Positions 23,271 to 32,207 of a DNA stretch of 64,000 bases are shown one piece after another. Origin of the DNA: Flavipsychrobacter sp. (GTDB taxonomy: Bacteria > Bacteroidota > Bacteroidia > Chitinophagales > Chitinophagaceae); assembly GCA_021155965.1 (NCBI GenBank), contig JAJNBJ010000012.1, positions 1-64,000 of the forward strand, given 5' to 3'. A program made the position numbers and the translations under genes. Within the stretch, counting starts at the first letter, position 1; each line of letters begins with the position of its first letter. The notes beneath the pieces were generated by a model. That model was given only the letters and a program-made list of their open reading frames with translations, searched no databases and was not told where the DNA came from.

Positions 23271-23912
23271 TTGTCGCTAAATATCGCTGATATCCGCCGG
23301 GAATATATGCTCGAGGCGCTTGATGAAGAAGTTGCCGGGCTTGATCCCATCGCTTTTTTCAAAAAATGGTTCTCAGAGGCTGAATCCGCACAGATCACGG
23401 ATATTAATGCTATGACCCTGGCAACAGTGGATGCTAACGCAGCGCCGCATGCACGCATAGTTTTACTCAAGGGCTTGGATGAAGAGGGCTTTGTATTCTT
23501 TACCAATTACGATAGCGCCAAAGGCACAGAAATGAGTGCTAATCAGAATGTGGCACTTGCTTTCTACTGGAAAGAGCTGGAACGGCAGATACGTATTGAA
23601 GGTAAAGTAGGAAAGGTGGATGAAGCAGAAAGCAATACGTATTTCCAGTCGCGCCCTGCCGGCAGTAAGATAGGTGCCTGGGCATCACCGCAAAGCAAAA
23701 AAATTACCCACCGCAATATCCTCGACACTAATTATTCCAAGTACGAAGCTGAATTCTCAAATATAGATATCCCCCGCCCGCCACATTGGGGTGGGTACAG
23801 GGTAATTCCAAATCATATTGAATTCTGGCAGGGTCGCGCCAGCCGCATGCACGACCGCATAGTATTTACAAAGGAAAAAGGGAACTGGGAACGGCACAGG
23901 CTCGCACCCTGA
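23271..23912 (+). CDS. pdxH: Pyridoxamine 5'-phosphate oxidase
   Basis: Encodes 213 aa from a TTG start. No ATG exists before residue 13, and the conserved N-terminal IADIRREY lies before that ATG, so TTG 23271 is the best start. The enzyme oxidises PNP or PMP to pyridoxal phosphate with FMN. FMN and substrate motifs are ARIVLLKGLDEEGFVFFTNY, QIRIEGKVGKV, FQSRP and the C-terminal EFWQGRASRMHDR...WERHRLAP, the last being diagnostic. The start is 6 bp after the small membrane gene, suggesting coupling. Confidence 0.96.
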   Translation: MSLNIADIRREYMLEALDEEVAGLDPIAFFKKWFSEAESAQITDINAMTLATVDANAAPHARIVLLKGLDEEGFVFFTNYDSAKGTEMSANQNVALAFYWKELERQIRIEGKVGKVDEAESNTYFQSRPAGSKIGAWASPQSKKITHRNILDTNYSKYEAEFSNIDIPRPPHWGGYRVIPNHIEFWQGRASRMHDRIVFTKEKGNWERHRLAP

Positions 23913-23921
23913 TGGACCATT

Positions 23922-24353
23922 ATGAAACGAACACTGTTATTATTGTTGTTGTTGTTTGTATTGATAGCTGCCTGCAAAAAAAGCAAGGAGCGTGTTATTC
24001 CTGCTACACCTGTGGATACACTTACCCTGCTTACTGCACATAGATGGTATGTAGACTATATTTGGAATGACGGCAACAATAACGGACTTGTAGATACACC
24101 ATTGGGCGAGATAAAACCGGGCACACTCAACTATACCGCATACACTTTTTTAAGGAACGGTGGTTTTATTGACAGCATACCAAACAAGATATTATATGGC
24201 ACCTGGTATTTTAAAGGTGCCACAAAAGACAGTGTTTACATCACTATCGATACTATTGGTAATTACCTCCATAGCATACAAAGCATCTCCGGAACCAATA
24301 TGGTAACCAAACGCTGGGGCTCACTGGAAAGATGGTATTTCGTAAAGTTTTAA
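23922..24353 (+). CDS. Lipocalin-like lipoprotein of unknown function
   Basis: Encodes 143 aa. The leucine-rich signal with lipobox (LIAACKK) predicts lipidation at Cys18. The mature part starts with a linker and then LLTAHRWYVDYIWNDGNNNG, repeated WY and GTWYF strands, and ends WGSLERWYFVKF, resembling the lipocalin-like/DUF5004-type small beta barrels common in Bacteroidota lipoproteins. Binding partner unknown. It starts 9 bp after pdxH. Confidence 0.72.
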   Translation: MKRTLLLLLLLFVLIAACKKSKERVIPATPVDTLTLLTAHRWYVDYIWNDGNNNGLVDTPLGEIKPGTLNYTAYTFLRNGGFIDSIPNKILYGTWYFKGATKDSVYITIDTIGNYLHSIQSISGTNMVTKRWGSLERWYFVKF

Positions 24354-24379
24354 GAAAGCATCAGTAACTTATCAACAGA

Positions 24380-25126
24380 TCAACTTTTCAACCTATTAAC
24401 TGATTTCCGCTCCCACCTTATCCCATAGCTAAGGTAAACGTTGAAGATAAAATTAGCGCCCTTGTCACCCCTGCCAAAACCTGCTATATACAACGGTGCC
24501 AGTTCCCGGAACGATTTGCCATTCATGATGAATTTACCCCTTAGGTTCCATCCTGCATACAGCCCTTTGAATATCTCCACACGCATGCCGCCTGTAAGTT
24601 CCAGCCAAAAGGCATTGTAATTCTTGCCGGGTAAAGTCTCTGTTGGTGTATTGCCCCATACACTATCCATTACTATATAAGAAACACTGCTCCTGCTTAT
24701 TGGCGCAAAGCCTGCCCGCAACCCCATCATCATCATATCCCAGTCTTTCCAGCTATCCCTGGCCAGTATGCTCTTGTTAAACCCTAGCTGGATGAAGCTG
24801 TTGCTGCTGGTATATTTCAGGTCGGTATAGTTTACAGTTGAATTACCCCAGCCGCCTTCAGCAGCAAGGTAAAATTCATTCTTTAAATAATAATCAGCCT
24901 GGAATTCGTACCCCTTCCTGTCCGTATAATAATAGTTCGAGCCAAGGCGCACCAGGTCCACGCCCAGGCATAGCTGGTGTCCCGCACTATCCGGTTTCTT
25001 CACCTTTCCATCGCTAACGGTATCGGCAGCATCCTGTGCCTGTGCAAATACAGGCATACTGCTGCACATCACCCACACACTAATAGTTAGGATGAATAAA
25101 TATTTGCACATGCTTTGTATTGACAT
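24380..25126 (-). CDS. Predicted outer-membrane barrel protein (DUF6048 family)
   Basis: Encodes 248 aa with a signal peptide (about 1-28, ending VFA) and alternating beta-strand pattern: YEFQADYYLKNEFYLAAEGGWG, FIQLGFNKSIL, GLRAGFAP, FWLELTGGMRVEIF, GLYAGWNLRGKF. It ends in a strand NVYLSYGIRWE. I associate this with DUF6048, which usually follows a DUF6452 gene, and that is the arrangement here. Its start overlaps the preceding gene by 47 bp, indicating tight coupling. Function unknown; perhaps an envelope biogenesis component. Confidence 0.75.
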   Translation of the reverse strand: MSIQSMCKYLFILTISVWVMCSSMPVFAQAQDAADTVSDGKVKKPDSAGHQLCLGVDLVRLGSNYYYTDRKGYEFQADYYLKNEFYLAAEGGWGNSTVNYTDLKYTSSNSFIQLGFNKSILARDSWKDWDMMMMGLRAGFAPISRSSVSYIVMDSVWGNTPTETLPGKNYNAFWLELTGGMRVEIFKGLYAGWNLRGKFIMNGKSFRELAPLYIAGFGRGDKGANFIFNVYLSYGIRWERKSVNRLKS

Positions 25127-25574
25127 TGTTGTTTACGGTTGCATTCAGGATATCTGCTGAATCGATCGCTTTATGCGTTGTGCGCACAGAGTCCAGGTTA
25201 TAAAAATAGATAAACCCGCAGGCATTCGACAGAAACTCTAGCCTGCGCTGGTAATAAAATGAAATAGTGTCCAGGGCGCCGTTCCTGGTGGGTGAGAACA
25301 GCCATTGGCAGAAACCGGTATCGGGCGAGAGCGATAGAATGAAAGCAGAACTTGAGCTATACAGGTTTGTATCATTCGGCAATACCGTTACCGGATAAAA
25401 TACCGCAGATGGCAGCGAGCTATCAACCGGGATTTTACTTGTGTCACTCTTAAAATGAACGGAGCTTACTATGAGGCTTGCGGTCACAGGGTCTAGGCAT
25501 GGCTGGCGCTGCTGGCTGCAGGCAACCCACATCATGGCGCAAAACAACAATAACGTGGCAGCGGTCCTAGTCAT
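25080..25574 (-). CDS. Lipoprotein-like exported protein (DUF6452 family)
   Basis: Encodes 164 aa. The N-terminus ends in a lipobox-like MMWVACSQ, so it is likely lipidated. The body has Cys27 and two more cysteines, and strands such as AVFYPVTVLPN and ISFYYQRRLEFLSNACGFIYFY. The pairing with DUF6048 supports the family call. It overlaps the next gene by 47 bp and the coiled-coil gene upstream by 8 bp. Confidence 0.72.
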   Translation of the reverse strand: MTRTAATLLLFCAMMWVACSQQRQPCLDPVTASLIVSSVHFKSDTSKIPVDSSLPSAVFYPVTVLPNDTNLYSSSSAFILSLSPDTGFCQWLFSPTRNGALDTISFYYQRRLEFLSNACGFIYFYNLDSVRTTHKAIDSADILNATVNNNVNTKHVQIFIHPNY

Positions 25575-25842
25575 TCAGCGTATTCAGAATTTTGTCTATC
25601 TCCCCTATCACTGTATCCAGTTGCTGGCGCATATTTTCGCGCTCCTCGTCATTTTCAACCGTGTTACCTAACCGAACGCTCACCATATCTTTCTCCAACG
25701 ACGTAAGTTTTTTTTGCAGCTTTTCCGTTGTTTTAATCTGCGTGGCAATGGTCTCCTTCAGCCGTTTGTTCTCCGACTCTATGGCTGCGTATTTCTTCAG
25801 CAGCGAATCCAGTTTCTTGCTTAGTTTATCCAGTGCTTCCAT
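25567..25842 (-). CDS. Small coiled-coil protein encoded directly after pheT (ZapB-like in form)
   Basis: Encodes 91 aa, almost wholly a heptad-repeat coiled coil (LDKLSKKLDSLLKKYAAIES, then KTTEKLQKKLTSLEKDM), with a short C-terminal helix. In Bacteroidota a gene of this type usually stands between pheT and zapA, hinting at a division role. No zapA follows here. The start overlaps the pheT stop by one base (TAATG). The link to division is inferred from known gene order elsewhere. Confidence 0.75.
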   Translation of the reverse strand: MEALDKLSKKLDSLLKKYAAIESENKRLKETIATQIKTTEKLQKKLTSLEKDMVSVRLGNTVENDEERENMRQQLDTVIGEIDKILNTLND

Positions 25843-28280
25843 TATTCACGGATTTGTGCGCTTAGCTTGTTTTTGTACACATCCATCAGCTGCTTCATCA
25901 GTTGCTCTATCTCTGCATCTGTTAAGGTACGGTCTTGTAGCTGAAAAGTATAACTCAGTGCCAAAGATTTTTTCCCTTGTCCCAGTTTCTCGCTCTCAAA
26001 CACATCAAATAACCCAAACGAATGCAGCGCATCCAGCTTCAATTGCTCGGTGGTCTTCTGCACCTGCTCGTAGGTGATGGTATTGTCAATAACAATAGCA
26101 ATATCACGCTGCACGGCAGGAAATTTCGGCACCTCAGTGTATTTTATTTTTCCCGCAGCAACCGCTTTCACCCACAGGTCCCAGTTGATCTCTGCGAAGT
26201 AAACATCCTGCTTCACATCAAATTCCTTCAACCGTTTTGGTGTTACCTGTGTTGCAGTGCAAAGCGGCTGGTTCTTCCACTTCCACGTAATACTTCCATC
26301 TTCACCATATACCAGCGCAACATTTTTTATCCCACCATAATTCAGCAGGTTATTGATGATGCCCTTCAGGTGAAAAATATTGGCTGGTTGCGCTTTCTGG
26401 TCCCAATGTGTGGTGCGCACATTACCTGTTACACTAATAGCGAGCTTAGCTTCTTGTATATACTTACCATTGTGCTGCGTATAAGTATTACCAAATTCAA
26501 ACAAGCTAAGGTCCTGGCTTTTGCGGTTGCAGTTATATTGTATCACTTCCAGTGCACCTTCAAGCATGCTCGGGCGCATCACGTCCAGCTCGCTGCTCAG
26601 GCTGTTGATCATCTTCACCAGGTCGTTCCGTTCAGGATAATACTTACTGTTCACAATAGAGTTGGTGAGTATTTCCTGCAGACCCATACCACACAGCAAT
26701 TCAGCAGCCCTGTTGCGTATCTCCCTATCACCCGGCTGTGTTTTTGCAAGGGAGATATTCAACCGCGATGGTATCTGTATATTATCCAGGCCATCTATGC
26801 GCAATATCTCTTCCACAATATCTGCCGGATGTGCAACATCTGTTTTGTTCGATGGCACTTTCAGCGTCAGTGCTTCATTGGTCTCATTAATTATCTCAAA
26901 GCCTGATGCAGTAAGCAGCTCCTGTATCGCTATCTGTTTATAATGCTTACCACTCAGTTTGTGTATGTATTGATAAGTAACCGTTACTGTTTGTGGCTGC
27001 AATGGTTTAGGATACTCATCCACAACAGCCGATGCAATTTCACCACCGGCTACCTCTACTATCATAGCTGCAGCACGCTTCATGGCAGGTATCACATTGT
27101 TGATGTCCACTCCCTTCTCAAAGTGCGTGGCAGCATCTGTACGTAACCCATGGTGCAGCGAAGTCCTGCGTATATGTGTCGGATCAAAATAAGCGCTTTC
27201 TAAAAACACATTCGTCGTGCTTTCATTGATACCGCTATGCAAGCCTCCAAACACACCCCCTATCGCCACCGGGCCTTTTGCATCACATATCATCAAATCA
27301 TTGCCCTGCAGCTTTCTTTCTTTTTCATCCAGCGCTGTGAATGTTGTCCCTTCAGGCAGGCATTTCACGATGATCTCACTACCATTTATTTTATCCGCGT
27401 CAAATGCATGCAGCGGCTGCCCATACTCATGCAGCACATAGTTGGTGATGTCCACTATATTATTAATACTGCGCGATCCTATCGTCTGCAATCTCTTCTG
27501 CAACCACTCCGGCGATGCACCCACTTTTATATTCTTTATGCTGACACCCGTGTACCTCGCACATGCATCCGGCGCCTCTATTTTCACCCGTATCGTAGGG
27601 GTGTACCCTTGCGGTCGCCCTGACTCGCGTTGTTCCACATTCCCATGTTCTCCAATTTCACCAACAGGCATTTTCACCGCATATTTCCCCTCGCGATGAT
27701 GCGTAAGATACGCACACACGTCCCTCGCCACGCCTATATGGCTGTTCGCATCAGAGCGATTGGGCGTCAGGCCAATATGTATCGCAAGATCTGCCTGTGG
27801 TATGTTGAAGTATTCCTTCGCAAGCATGCCCACAGCGGCTTCCGGCGGCAGTATCATGATGCCTGCATGGCTCTTGCCAAGGCCTATTTCGTCCTCCGCA
27901 CATATCATTCCGCAGCTTTCTTCGCCACGTATTTTTGCCTTTTTTATCAGGAACGGCGCACCTTCCACAGGATGCACAGTCGTACCCACCGGTGCCACCA
28001 CTACCTTCTGCCCTGCTGCCACATTAGGCGCTCCGCACACTATCTGCACGGCTTCCGGGCCGCCCAGGTTCACTGTGGTCACACTTAATTTGTCTGCATT
28101 AGGGTGCCGGCCACAGGTCAAAACCTCCCCAATTACAAGCCCCTCAAGGCCTCCGGGGATACCGCCCACAGGTTCAACTGCTTCAACCTCAAGGCCAATA
28201 GAAGTAAGTATTTTGCTTAATTCGTTTACTGGCAAGGGTTCCGGCAGGTATTCCAGCAGCCATTGGTAAGAAATGATCAT
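25842..28280 (-). CDS. pheT: Phenylalanyl-tRNA synthetase beta subunit
   Basis: Encodes 812 aa, the usual length. It pairs with the alpha subunit (gene not in the window) to charge tRNA-Phe. Domains in order: N-terminal B1, tRNA-binding OB domain (about 40-150, with GGPEAVQIVCGAPNVAAGQKV), B3/4 with tRNA editing site, B5 DNA-binding-like domain, the core B6/7, and a C-terminal anticodon-binding FDX-ACB domain (KFPAVQRDIAIVIDN). A TATCTTTG promoter box lies upstream. It leads the operon with the coiled-coil, DUF6452 and DUF6048 genes. Confidence 0.96.
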   Translation of the reverse strand: MIISYQWLLEYLPEPLPVNELSKILTSIGLEVEAVEPVGGIPGGLEGLVIGEVLTCGRHPNADKLSVTTVNLGGPEAVQIVCGAPNVAAGQKVVVAPVGTTVHPVEGAPFLIKKAKIRGEESCGMICAEDEIGLGKSHAGIMILPPEAAVGMLAKEYFNIPQADLAIHIGLTPNRSDANSHIGVARDVCAYLTHHREGKYAVKMPVGEIGEHGNVEQRESGRPQGYTPTIRVKIEAPDACARYTGVSIKNIKVGASPEWLQKRLQTIGSRSINNIVDITNYVLHEYGQPLHAFDADKINGSEIIVKCLPEGTTFTALDEKERKLQGNDLMICDAKGPVAIGGVFGGLHSGINESTTNVFLESAYFDPTHIRRTSLHHGLRTDAATHFEKGVDINNVIPAMKRAAAMIVEVAGGEIASAVVDEYPKPLQPQTVTVTYQYIHKLSGKHYKQIAIQELLTASGFEIINETNEALTLKVPSNKTDVAHPADIVEEILRIDGLDNIQIPSRLNISLAKTQPGDREIRNRAAELLCGMGLQEILTNSIVNSKYYPERNDLVKMINSLSSELDVMRPSMLEGALEVIQYNCNRKSQDLSLFEFGNTYTQHNGKYIQEAKLAISVTGNVRTTHWDQKAQPANIFHLKGIINNLLNYGGIKNVALVYGEDGSITWKWKNQPLCTATQVTPKRLKEFDVKQDVYFAEINWDLWVKAVAAGKIKYTEVPKFPAVQRDIAIVIDNTITYEQVQKTTEQLKLDALHSFGLFDVFESEKLGQGKKSLALSYTFQLQDRTLTDAEIEQLMKQLMDVYKNKLSAQIRE

Positions 28281-28298
28281 CTAAACACTAAATTTTGG

Positions 28299-28306
28299 CA
28301 AAGATA
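28299..28306 (-). promoter_or_regulatory. pheT promoter -7 box (TATCTTTG, minus strand)
   Basis: The plus strand reads CAAAGATA, 18 bp before the pheT start; exact consensus match. Confidence 0.65.
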
Positions 28307-28691
28307 GCCCATCATTATAGGAAAAAGTAGGAACCAAAAAAAACCGTTAACAAAACCATTTATCCCCATTATAATGTGTACTTCCTGTTAATTGTTGTTG
28401 GCAACTAAAATACTTTGTGGAAATACCCCCGCTTTTCGGAACTTTATGGTAACAAACGGTGTATAAGATGTGCGGGGACTGCTTAAAATTTTACAAGCGC
28501 AAATTGTTTGCGATTATGAAAATCGCGTTTACATTCGTTTCACTCCTCCGGTTTTTAACCTTCACTTAATGATGGCGTAACAGTTTGGAAACATTGAAAA
28601 ATGTCCAATTCTGGCCCAAAATGAAGAAAAAATGTCCGGTAAGGACCGAAAAAACAATATTACAACTTACTATATAAGTACTACCCACAGA
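28307..28691. other. Intergenic region between divergent pheT and dnaB
   Basis: 385 bp without a gene. No clear TAnnTTTG box is seen for dnaB; a partial match, TACTTTG at about 28411, is nearest. An alternative dnaB start at 28632 lies here but lacks family similarity. No further structure was noticed. Confidence 0.5.
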
Positions 28692-30398
28692 ATGGCTGTA
28701 AATATTAAAAAAGATTTTGGTGGAACATCTCGCCGCAAACCCGACCTCACAACGCTGGTTTATGGTAAAGTCCCCCCCCAGGCCCCCGAGCTGGAAGAAG
28801 CAGTCCTTGGCGCCTGCATGCTCGAAAAAGACACTTTTGCCCAGGTACTGGAAATTATCCAGAGCGAGGAGTGTTTTTACATGGATGCCCACCAGAAGAT
28901 ATATGGTGCTATGCGCCGCCTCTTCGACAAGGGTACCCCCGTCGACCTTTTAACCATTACCGAAGAATTAAGAAAAGTAAACGAACTGGAGCTGGTAGGT
29001 GGTGCATATTACCTCACCCGTCTCACCATGAGCGTACTTTCCAGTGCGCACGTGGAGGCACACGCACGCATTGTGATGGAGAAATTCATCCAGCGCGAGC
29101 TGATACGCATCAGCGGGGCGGTGATAGGAGATGCCTACGAAGACAGCACCGATGTGTTCGACCTGCTGGACAAAGCAGAATCAAGCCTGTACGAAATTAC
29201 CGATAAGCACCTGCGCAAGAACTTCAAAAGCCTGAAGGATGTAATGGTGCGCACCGTGAGCGAGATAGAGGAGAACATGAAGAAGACGGACGACCTTACG
29301 GGTGTTCCATCCGGCTTCAAAGCGCTCGACAATCTCACTGCCGGCTGGCAGAAAACAGACCTTATCATCCTTGCGGCACGCCCGTCGGTGGGTAAAACGG
29401 CATTTGCGCTCAACCTGGCCATGAATGCAGCAATGAACGCAGGCAAGCAATTCCCCGTAGCTGTGTTCTCGTTAGAAATGGGTGCAGGGCAGATAGTAAA
29501 AAGGATGCTCAGCGCAGTTACCGAGGTGAGCATGGAGAGCATCACGCGCGGCAAAATGGCCGACCATGAGTTCATACAGATGACACAACGTATGGACAAG
29601 CTCTCCAAGGCAAAAATATTTCTCGATGACCAGGCAGCCCTCAACATCTTCGAGCTGCGTGCAAAAGCACGCAGACTCAAACAGAAGCATGGCATAGAGA
29701 TGATCATCATCGATTACCTCCAACTGATGCAAGCCACTGTCAACGGTGGCGGCAATCGTGAGCAGGAAATAAGTAAAATATCGCGCGACCTTAAGGCACT
29801 GGCAAAAGAGCTTGAAGTGCCGATAATAGCCCTCTCTCAGTTGAACCGTTCTGTAGAGAACCGTAAAGAATCGAAGATGCCGCAGCTAAGTGACCTGCGT
29901 GAATCGGGAGCGATAGAGCAGGATGCCGACCTCGTTATGTTCCTCTACAGGCCCGAGTATTACGGCATCAACAACGATGCAATGGGCGAGGCCATTGAGG
30001 GTGAAACACACATATCCATAGCCAAGCACCGTAACGGTAGCACAGGTGTCGAAAAACTGCGCTTCATCAAAGAATACCAGAAATTCGTTGACCTCGAAGA
30101 TAACCGCTTCAACAGCGGCGGTGGTTTTGGTGGTGGCAGCTTTGGCGGCGGTGGTGGAGGTTTCAATCCTGCCAATCCTGCTGGTCCAAAAGATAACCCA
30201 ATGGCAGGCATTCGCCGCGACCCAAGTGAATTCAGTGGCTCAAAAGTGTTCATACAACCCGGTGTGCAGCCCGGCTTCCAGACACGCCCCTCAAAAGCCA
30301 ACGATGTGAACTGGGACGAAGACGATATGCCTGGCGGAGGTGGTATTCCCGGCGGTTTCAGGAAGGCTCCGCCGCCCGATGAGGATGTACCGTTTTAA
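28692..30398 (+). CDS. dnaB: Replicative DNA helicase DnaB with SSB-like acidic tip
   Basis: Encodes 568 aa from ATG 28692, chosen because RRKPDLTTLVYGKVPPQAPE is the usual family N-terminus. The protein unwinds DNA at the fork. The N-terminal domain (about 30-140) is followed by a RecA-like ATPase domain with Walker A ARPSVGKTAFALNLA, Walker B MIIIDYLQLM and the arginine-finger region RNGSTGVEKL. After about residue 465 comes a long Gly-rich tail (GGGFGGGSFGGGGGG), and the last residues are PPDEDVPF, very like the SSB C-terminal tip (DDDIPF). This tail resembles that of SSB and may recruit the same partners. Confidence 0.96.
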   Translation: MAVNIKKDFGGTSRRKPDLTTLVYGKVPPQAPELEEAVLGACMLEKDTFAQVLEIIQSEECFYMDAHQKIYGAMRRLFDKGTPVDLLTITEELRKVNELELVGGAYYLTRLTMSVLSSAHVEAHARIVMEKFIQRELIRISGAVIGDAYEDSTDVFDLLDKAESSLYEITDKHLRKNFKSLKDVMVRTVSEIEENMKKTDDLTGVPSGFKALDNLTAGWQKTDLIILAARPSVGKTAFALNLAMNAAMNAGKQFPVAVFSLEMGAGQIVKRMLSAVTEVSMESITRGKMADHEFIQMTQRMDKLSKAKIFLDDQAALNIFELRAKARRLKQKHGIEMIIIDYLQLMQATVNGGGNREQEISKISRDLKALAKELEVPIIALSQLNRSVENRKESKMPQLSDLRESGAIEQDADLVMFLYRPEYYGINNDAMGEAIEGETHISIAKHRNGSTGVEKLRFIKEYQKFVDLEDNRFNSGGGFGGGSFGGGGGGFNPANPAGPKDNPMAGIRRDPSEFSGSKVFIQPGVQPGFQTRPSKANDVNWDEDDMPGGGGIPGGFRKAPPPDEDVPF

Positions 30399-30401
30399 CA
30401 C

Positions 30402-30462
30402 ACCGTCATTGCGAACCCCATAGCAGAGCCCTTACCGAGCATGGGGTGAAGCAATCTCGCGC
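30402..30462 (+). repeat. CGTCATTGCGA...GAAGCAATCTC dispersed repeat
   Basis: Begins CCGTCATTGCGAA and ends GAAGCAATCTCGC, both recurring ends of a known dispersed Bacteroidota repeat, with an internal 7-bp stem ACCCCAT/ATGGGGT. It directly follows the dnaB stop. Confidence 0.5.
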
Positions 30463-30680
30463 AACAGGGATAGATTTTCGCCATTGGGCAACAGAAATCG
30501 AACTTTTGTATTTTTATTATCAAAAAACTGCATGAGCGCCGTACATTCAGAAGATTGCAGCAAAGAAGATGATAAGATAATTGAAGACGTTGCAAGTTGG
30601 GTTAGATTTTTCAGGACGATACAAATCGCTCAATTCCACCAATTCCTAAAATTCTATAAATTCGGGTTCAGACTAATACG

Positions 30681-31217
30681 ATGGACATATTCCCACTACT
30701 ATACACCCCGCGCCTGCAACTCCGCAAAATAGAAGTTGATGATATCCCATCGCTCGTAAAATATGCCGGCAACAAAAAAATATCAGACTATGTGCTCAAC
30801 ATACCTTATCCCTACAACGAGCCCGATGCTGTGTTCCGGATAAGTTATGTGGTACAGGGTTTTAAGAACAAGGCACGCTATGTTTTTGCCATCATCCTCA
30901 AAGAAACCGGCGAGTTTATCGGCGAGATAGGCCTGCATATGGATAGCAATAATGGCACAGCACAGTTAGGCTACTGGGTTGGCGAGCGTTTCTGGAACAA
31001 AGGCATCGCAACAGAGGCAGTAAAGAAAGTACTTGAATTTGGCTTTACAAAACTGGAACTGAATAGGATATTCGCCACCTGCCATGTAGACAACCCCGCA
31101 TCAGGCAAAGTATTGTTAAACAACGGGCTTAAAAATAAAAACACCAACGGCAATGTAACCCAGTATGTGATCACAAAGCAAGAATATGAGGCAGTAATAA
31201 GTCAACGAATAATTTAA
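30681..31217 (+). CDS. GNAT family N-acetyltransferase (RimJ/RimL type)
   Basis: Encodes 178 aa with the acetyl-CoA binding fold. Recognised by TPRLQLRKIEVDDIP at the start, GEIGLHMDSNNGTAQLGYWVGERFWNKGIATEAVKKVL (the acetyl-CoA pyrophosphate loop region at about 92-130) and CHVDNPASGKVLLNNGL. RimJ/RimL-like enzymes acetylate ribosomal protein N-termini or small amines. Substrate unknown. The preceding 280 bp hold a repeat and no gene. Confidence 0.88.
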   Translation: MDIFPLLYTPRLQLRKIEVDDIPSLVKYAGNKKISDYVLNIPYPYNEPDAVFRISYVVQGFKNKARYVFAIILKETGEFIGEIGLHMDSNNGTAQLGYWVGERFWNKGIATEAVKKVLEFGFTKLELNRIFATCHVDNPASGKVLLNNGLKNKNTNGNVTQYVITKQEYEAVISQRII

Positions 31218-31309
31218 ATTCTGCATCAGATCATATATTACAGTCAATAACAACTCCTTTAGTTGCCAAAACAATACCATGGTATTATTTTTATAATAGA
31301 CTAAACATT

Positions 31310-32158
31310 ATGATAAATTTTACTGTAAGTAAAAAGGTATTCGATTTCAAGTATTTACCTGATTTTGCCGATTTCATCCTGAAAGAAAAGCTGGAAGAAT
31401 TCGTTACGGTGGGCATCAGGTTTTGCCGTGAAGTTGACCTGCCTATATTAAAACCACTCAGTAAATTCTCAGAGGCCGAGCTGGTGCAGTTGAGCATACA
31501 AAGCAACACAGAATTACTGGATGCCATAGCCCACAACCAGGTAGCAGACTACATTATAGCCGGAGCAAAAAAATATATAGCCAACGAAATGGGCTTCCTC
31601 GACCAGGCCGATCTTGTGGCAGAAGACCTCACGCTTGGGTTCTACCTGAGGCGCAAGCTGTTCACTTACTTCCTGGATGCCTATACCAAAAATATGGTGC
31701 TGCAGAAATTCATCATCGGCGAGCTGGATATTTATACTTCACAGGAGGAACTCATTGCTTACAGCATTTACCTGAAGTTACAACACGATAAATTCAGGGA
31801 AACAGAAAATCTATATAAGCTGGGGTTGGGACTAAACAACATCGGTAGTTGGGTATGGGACCTTGCATCGGGCAAGTTGCAGTGGTCGCAGCAGATGTAC
31901 CGAATTTTTGAAGTGGAGGAAAACAAAACAGTAAGCTTTGGCGAGTTTTTATCCATGATACATCCCTCCGATAGGGATGCCGTTAAAAATGTACTGCAAA
32001 CTGTATCTAACGGTTCGGATAGATCGGAATATACATTCACAATATCCGTTGGCAACCAAGCAAAGACCATAAAAGGCATTAGCCGGATAGAGGTTAATGA
32101 ACAAAAGCAGATAAAGCGCTGCTACGGCACTTGCCAGGAGATAGATGTGGATGCGTAG
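31310..32158 (+). CDS. Single PAS-domain protein with uncharacterised N-terminal domain
   Basis: Encodes 282 aa, no membrane span. Residues about 1-165 form an all-helical domain I cannot name (start MINFTVSKKVFDFKYLPDFA). Residues about 170-278 are a PAS_3-like sensory domain, with IGSWVWDLASGKLQWSQQMYRIF, MIHPSDRD and a C-terminal GTCQEID strand. No kinase, cyclase or output domain follows in this frame or in the next gene, so it may regulate by protein contact. Partner and ligand unknown. Confidence 0.7.
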   Translation: MINFTVSKKVFDFKYLPDFADFILKEKLEEFVTVGIRFCREVDLPILKPLSKFSEAELVQLSIQSNTELLDAIAHNQVADYIIAGAKKYIANEMGFLDQADLVAEDLTLGFYLRRKLFTYFLDAYTKNMVLQKFIIGELDIYTSQEELIAYSIYLKLQHDKFRETENLYKLGLGLNNIGSWVWDLASGKLQWSQQMYRIFEVEENKTVSFGEFLSMIHPSDRDAVKNVLQTVSNGSDRSEYTFTISVGNQAKTIKGISRIEVNEQKQIKRCYGTCQEIDVDA

Positions 32159-32180
32159 CCGCCAATTCAAGGCAATTTTG

Positions 32181-32188
32181 TAGATTTG
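32181..32188 (+). promoter_or_regulatory. -7 box (TAGATTTG)
   Basis: Exact TAnnTTTG match 19 bp before the ATG at 32208. Confidence 0.55.
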
Positions 32189-32207
32189 GATACATTCACC
32201 GCATTTT

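Noticed and set aside
30484-30732. 82-codon frame before the GNAT gene
   Set aside because: Begins with TTG in a degenerate repeat, overlaps the GNAT gene by 50 bp and has no similarity I know.
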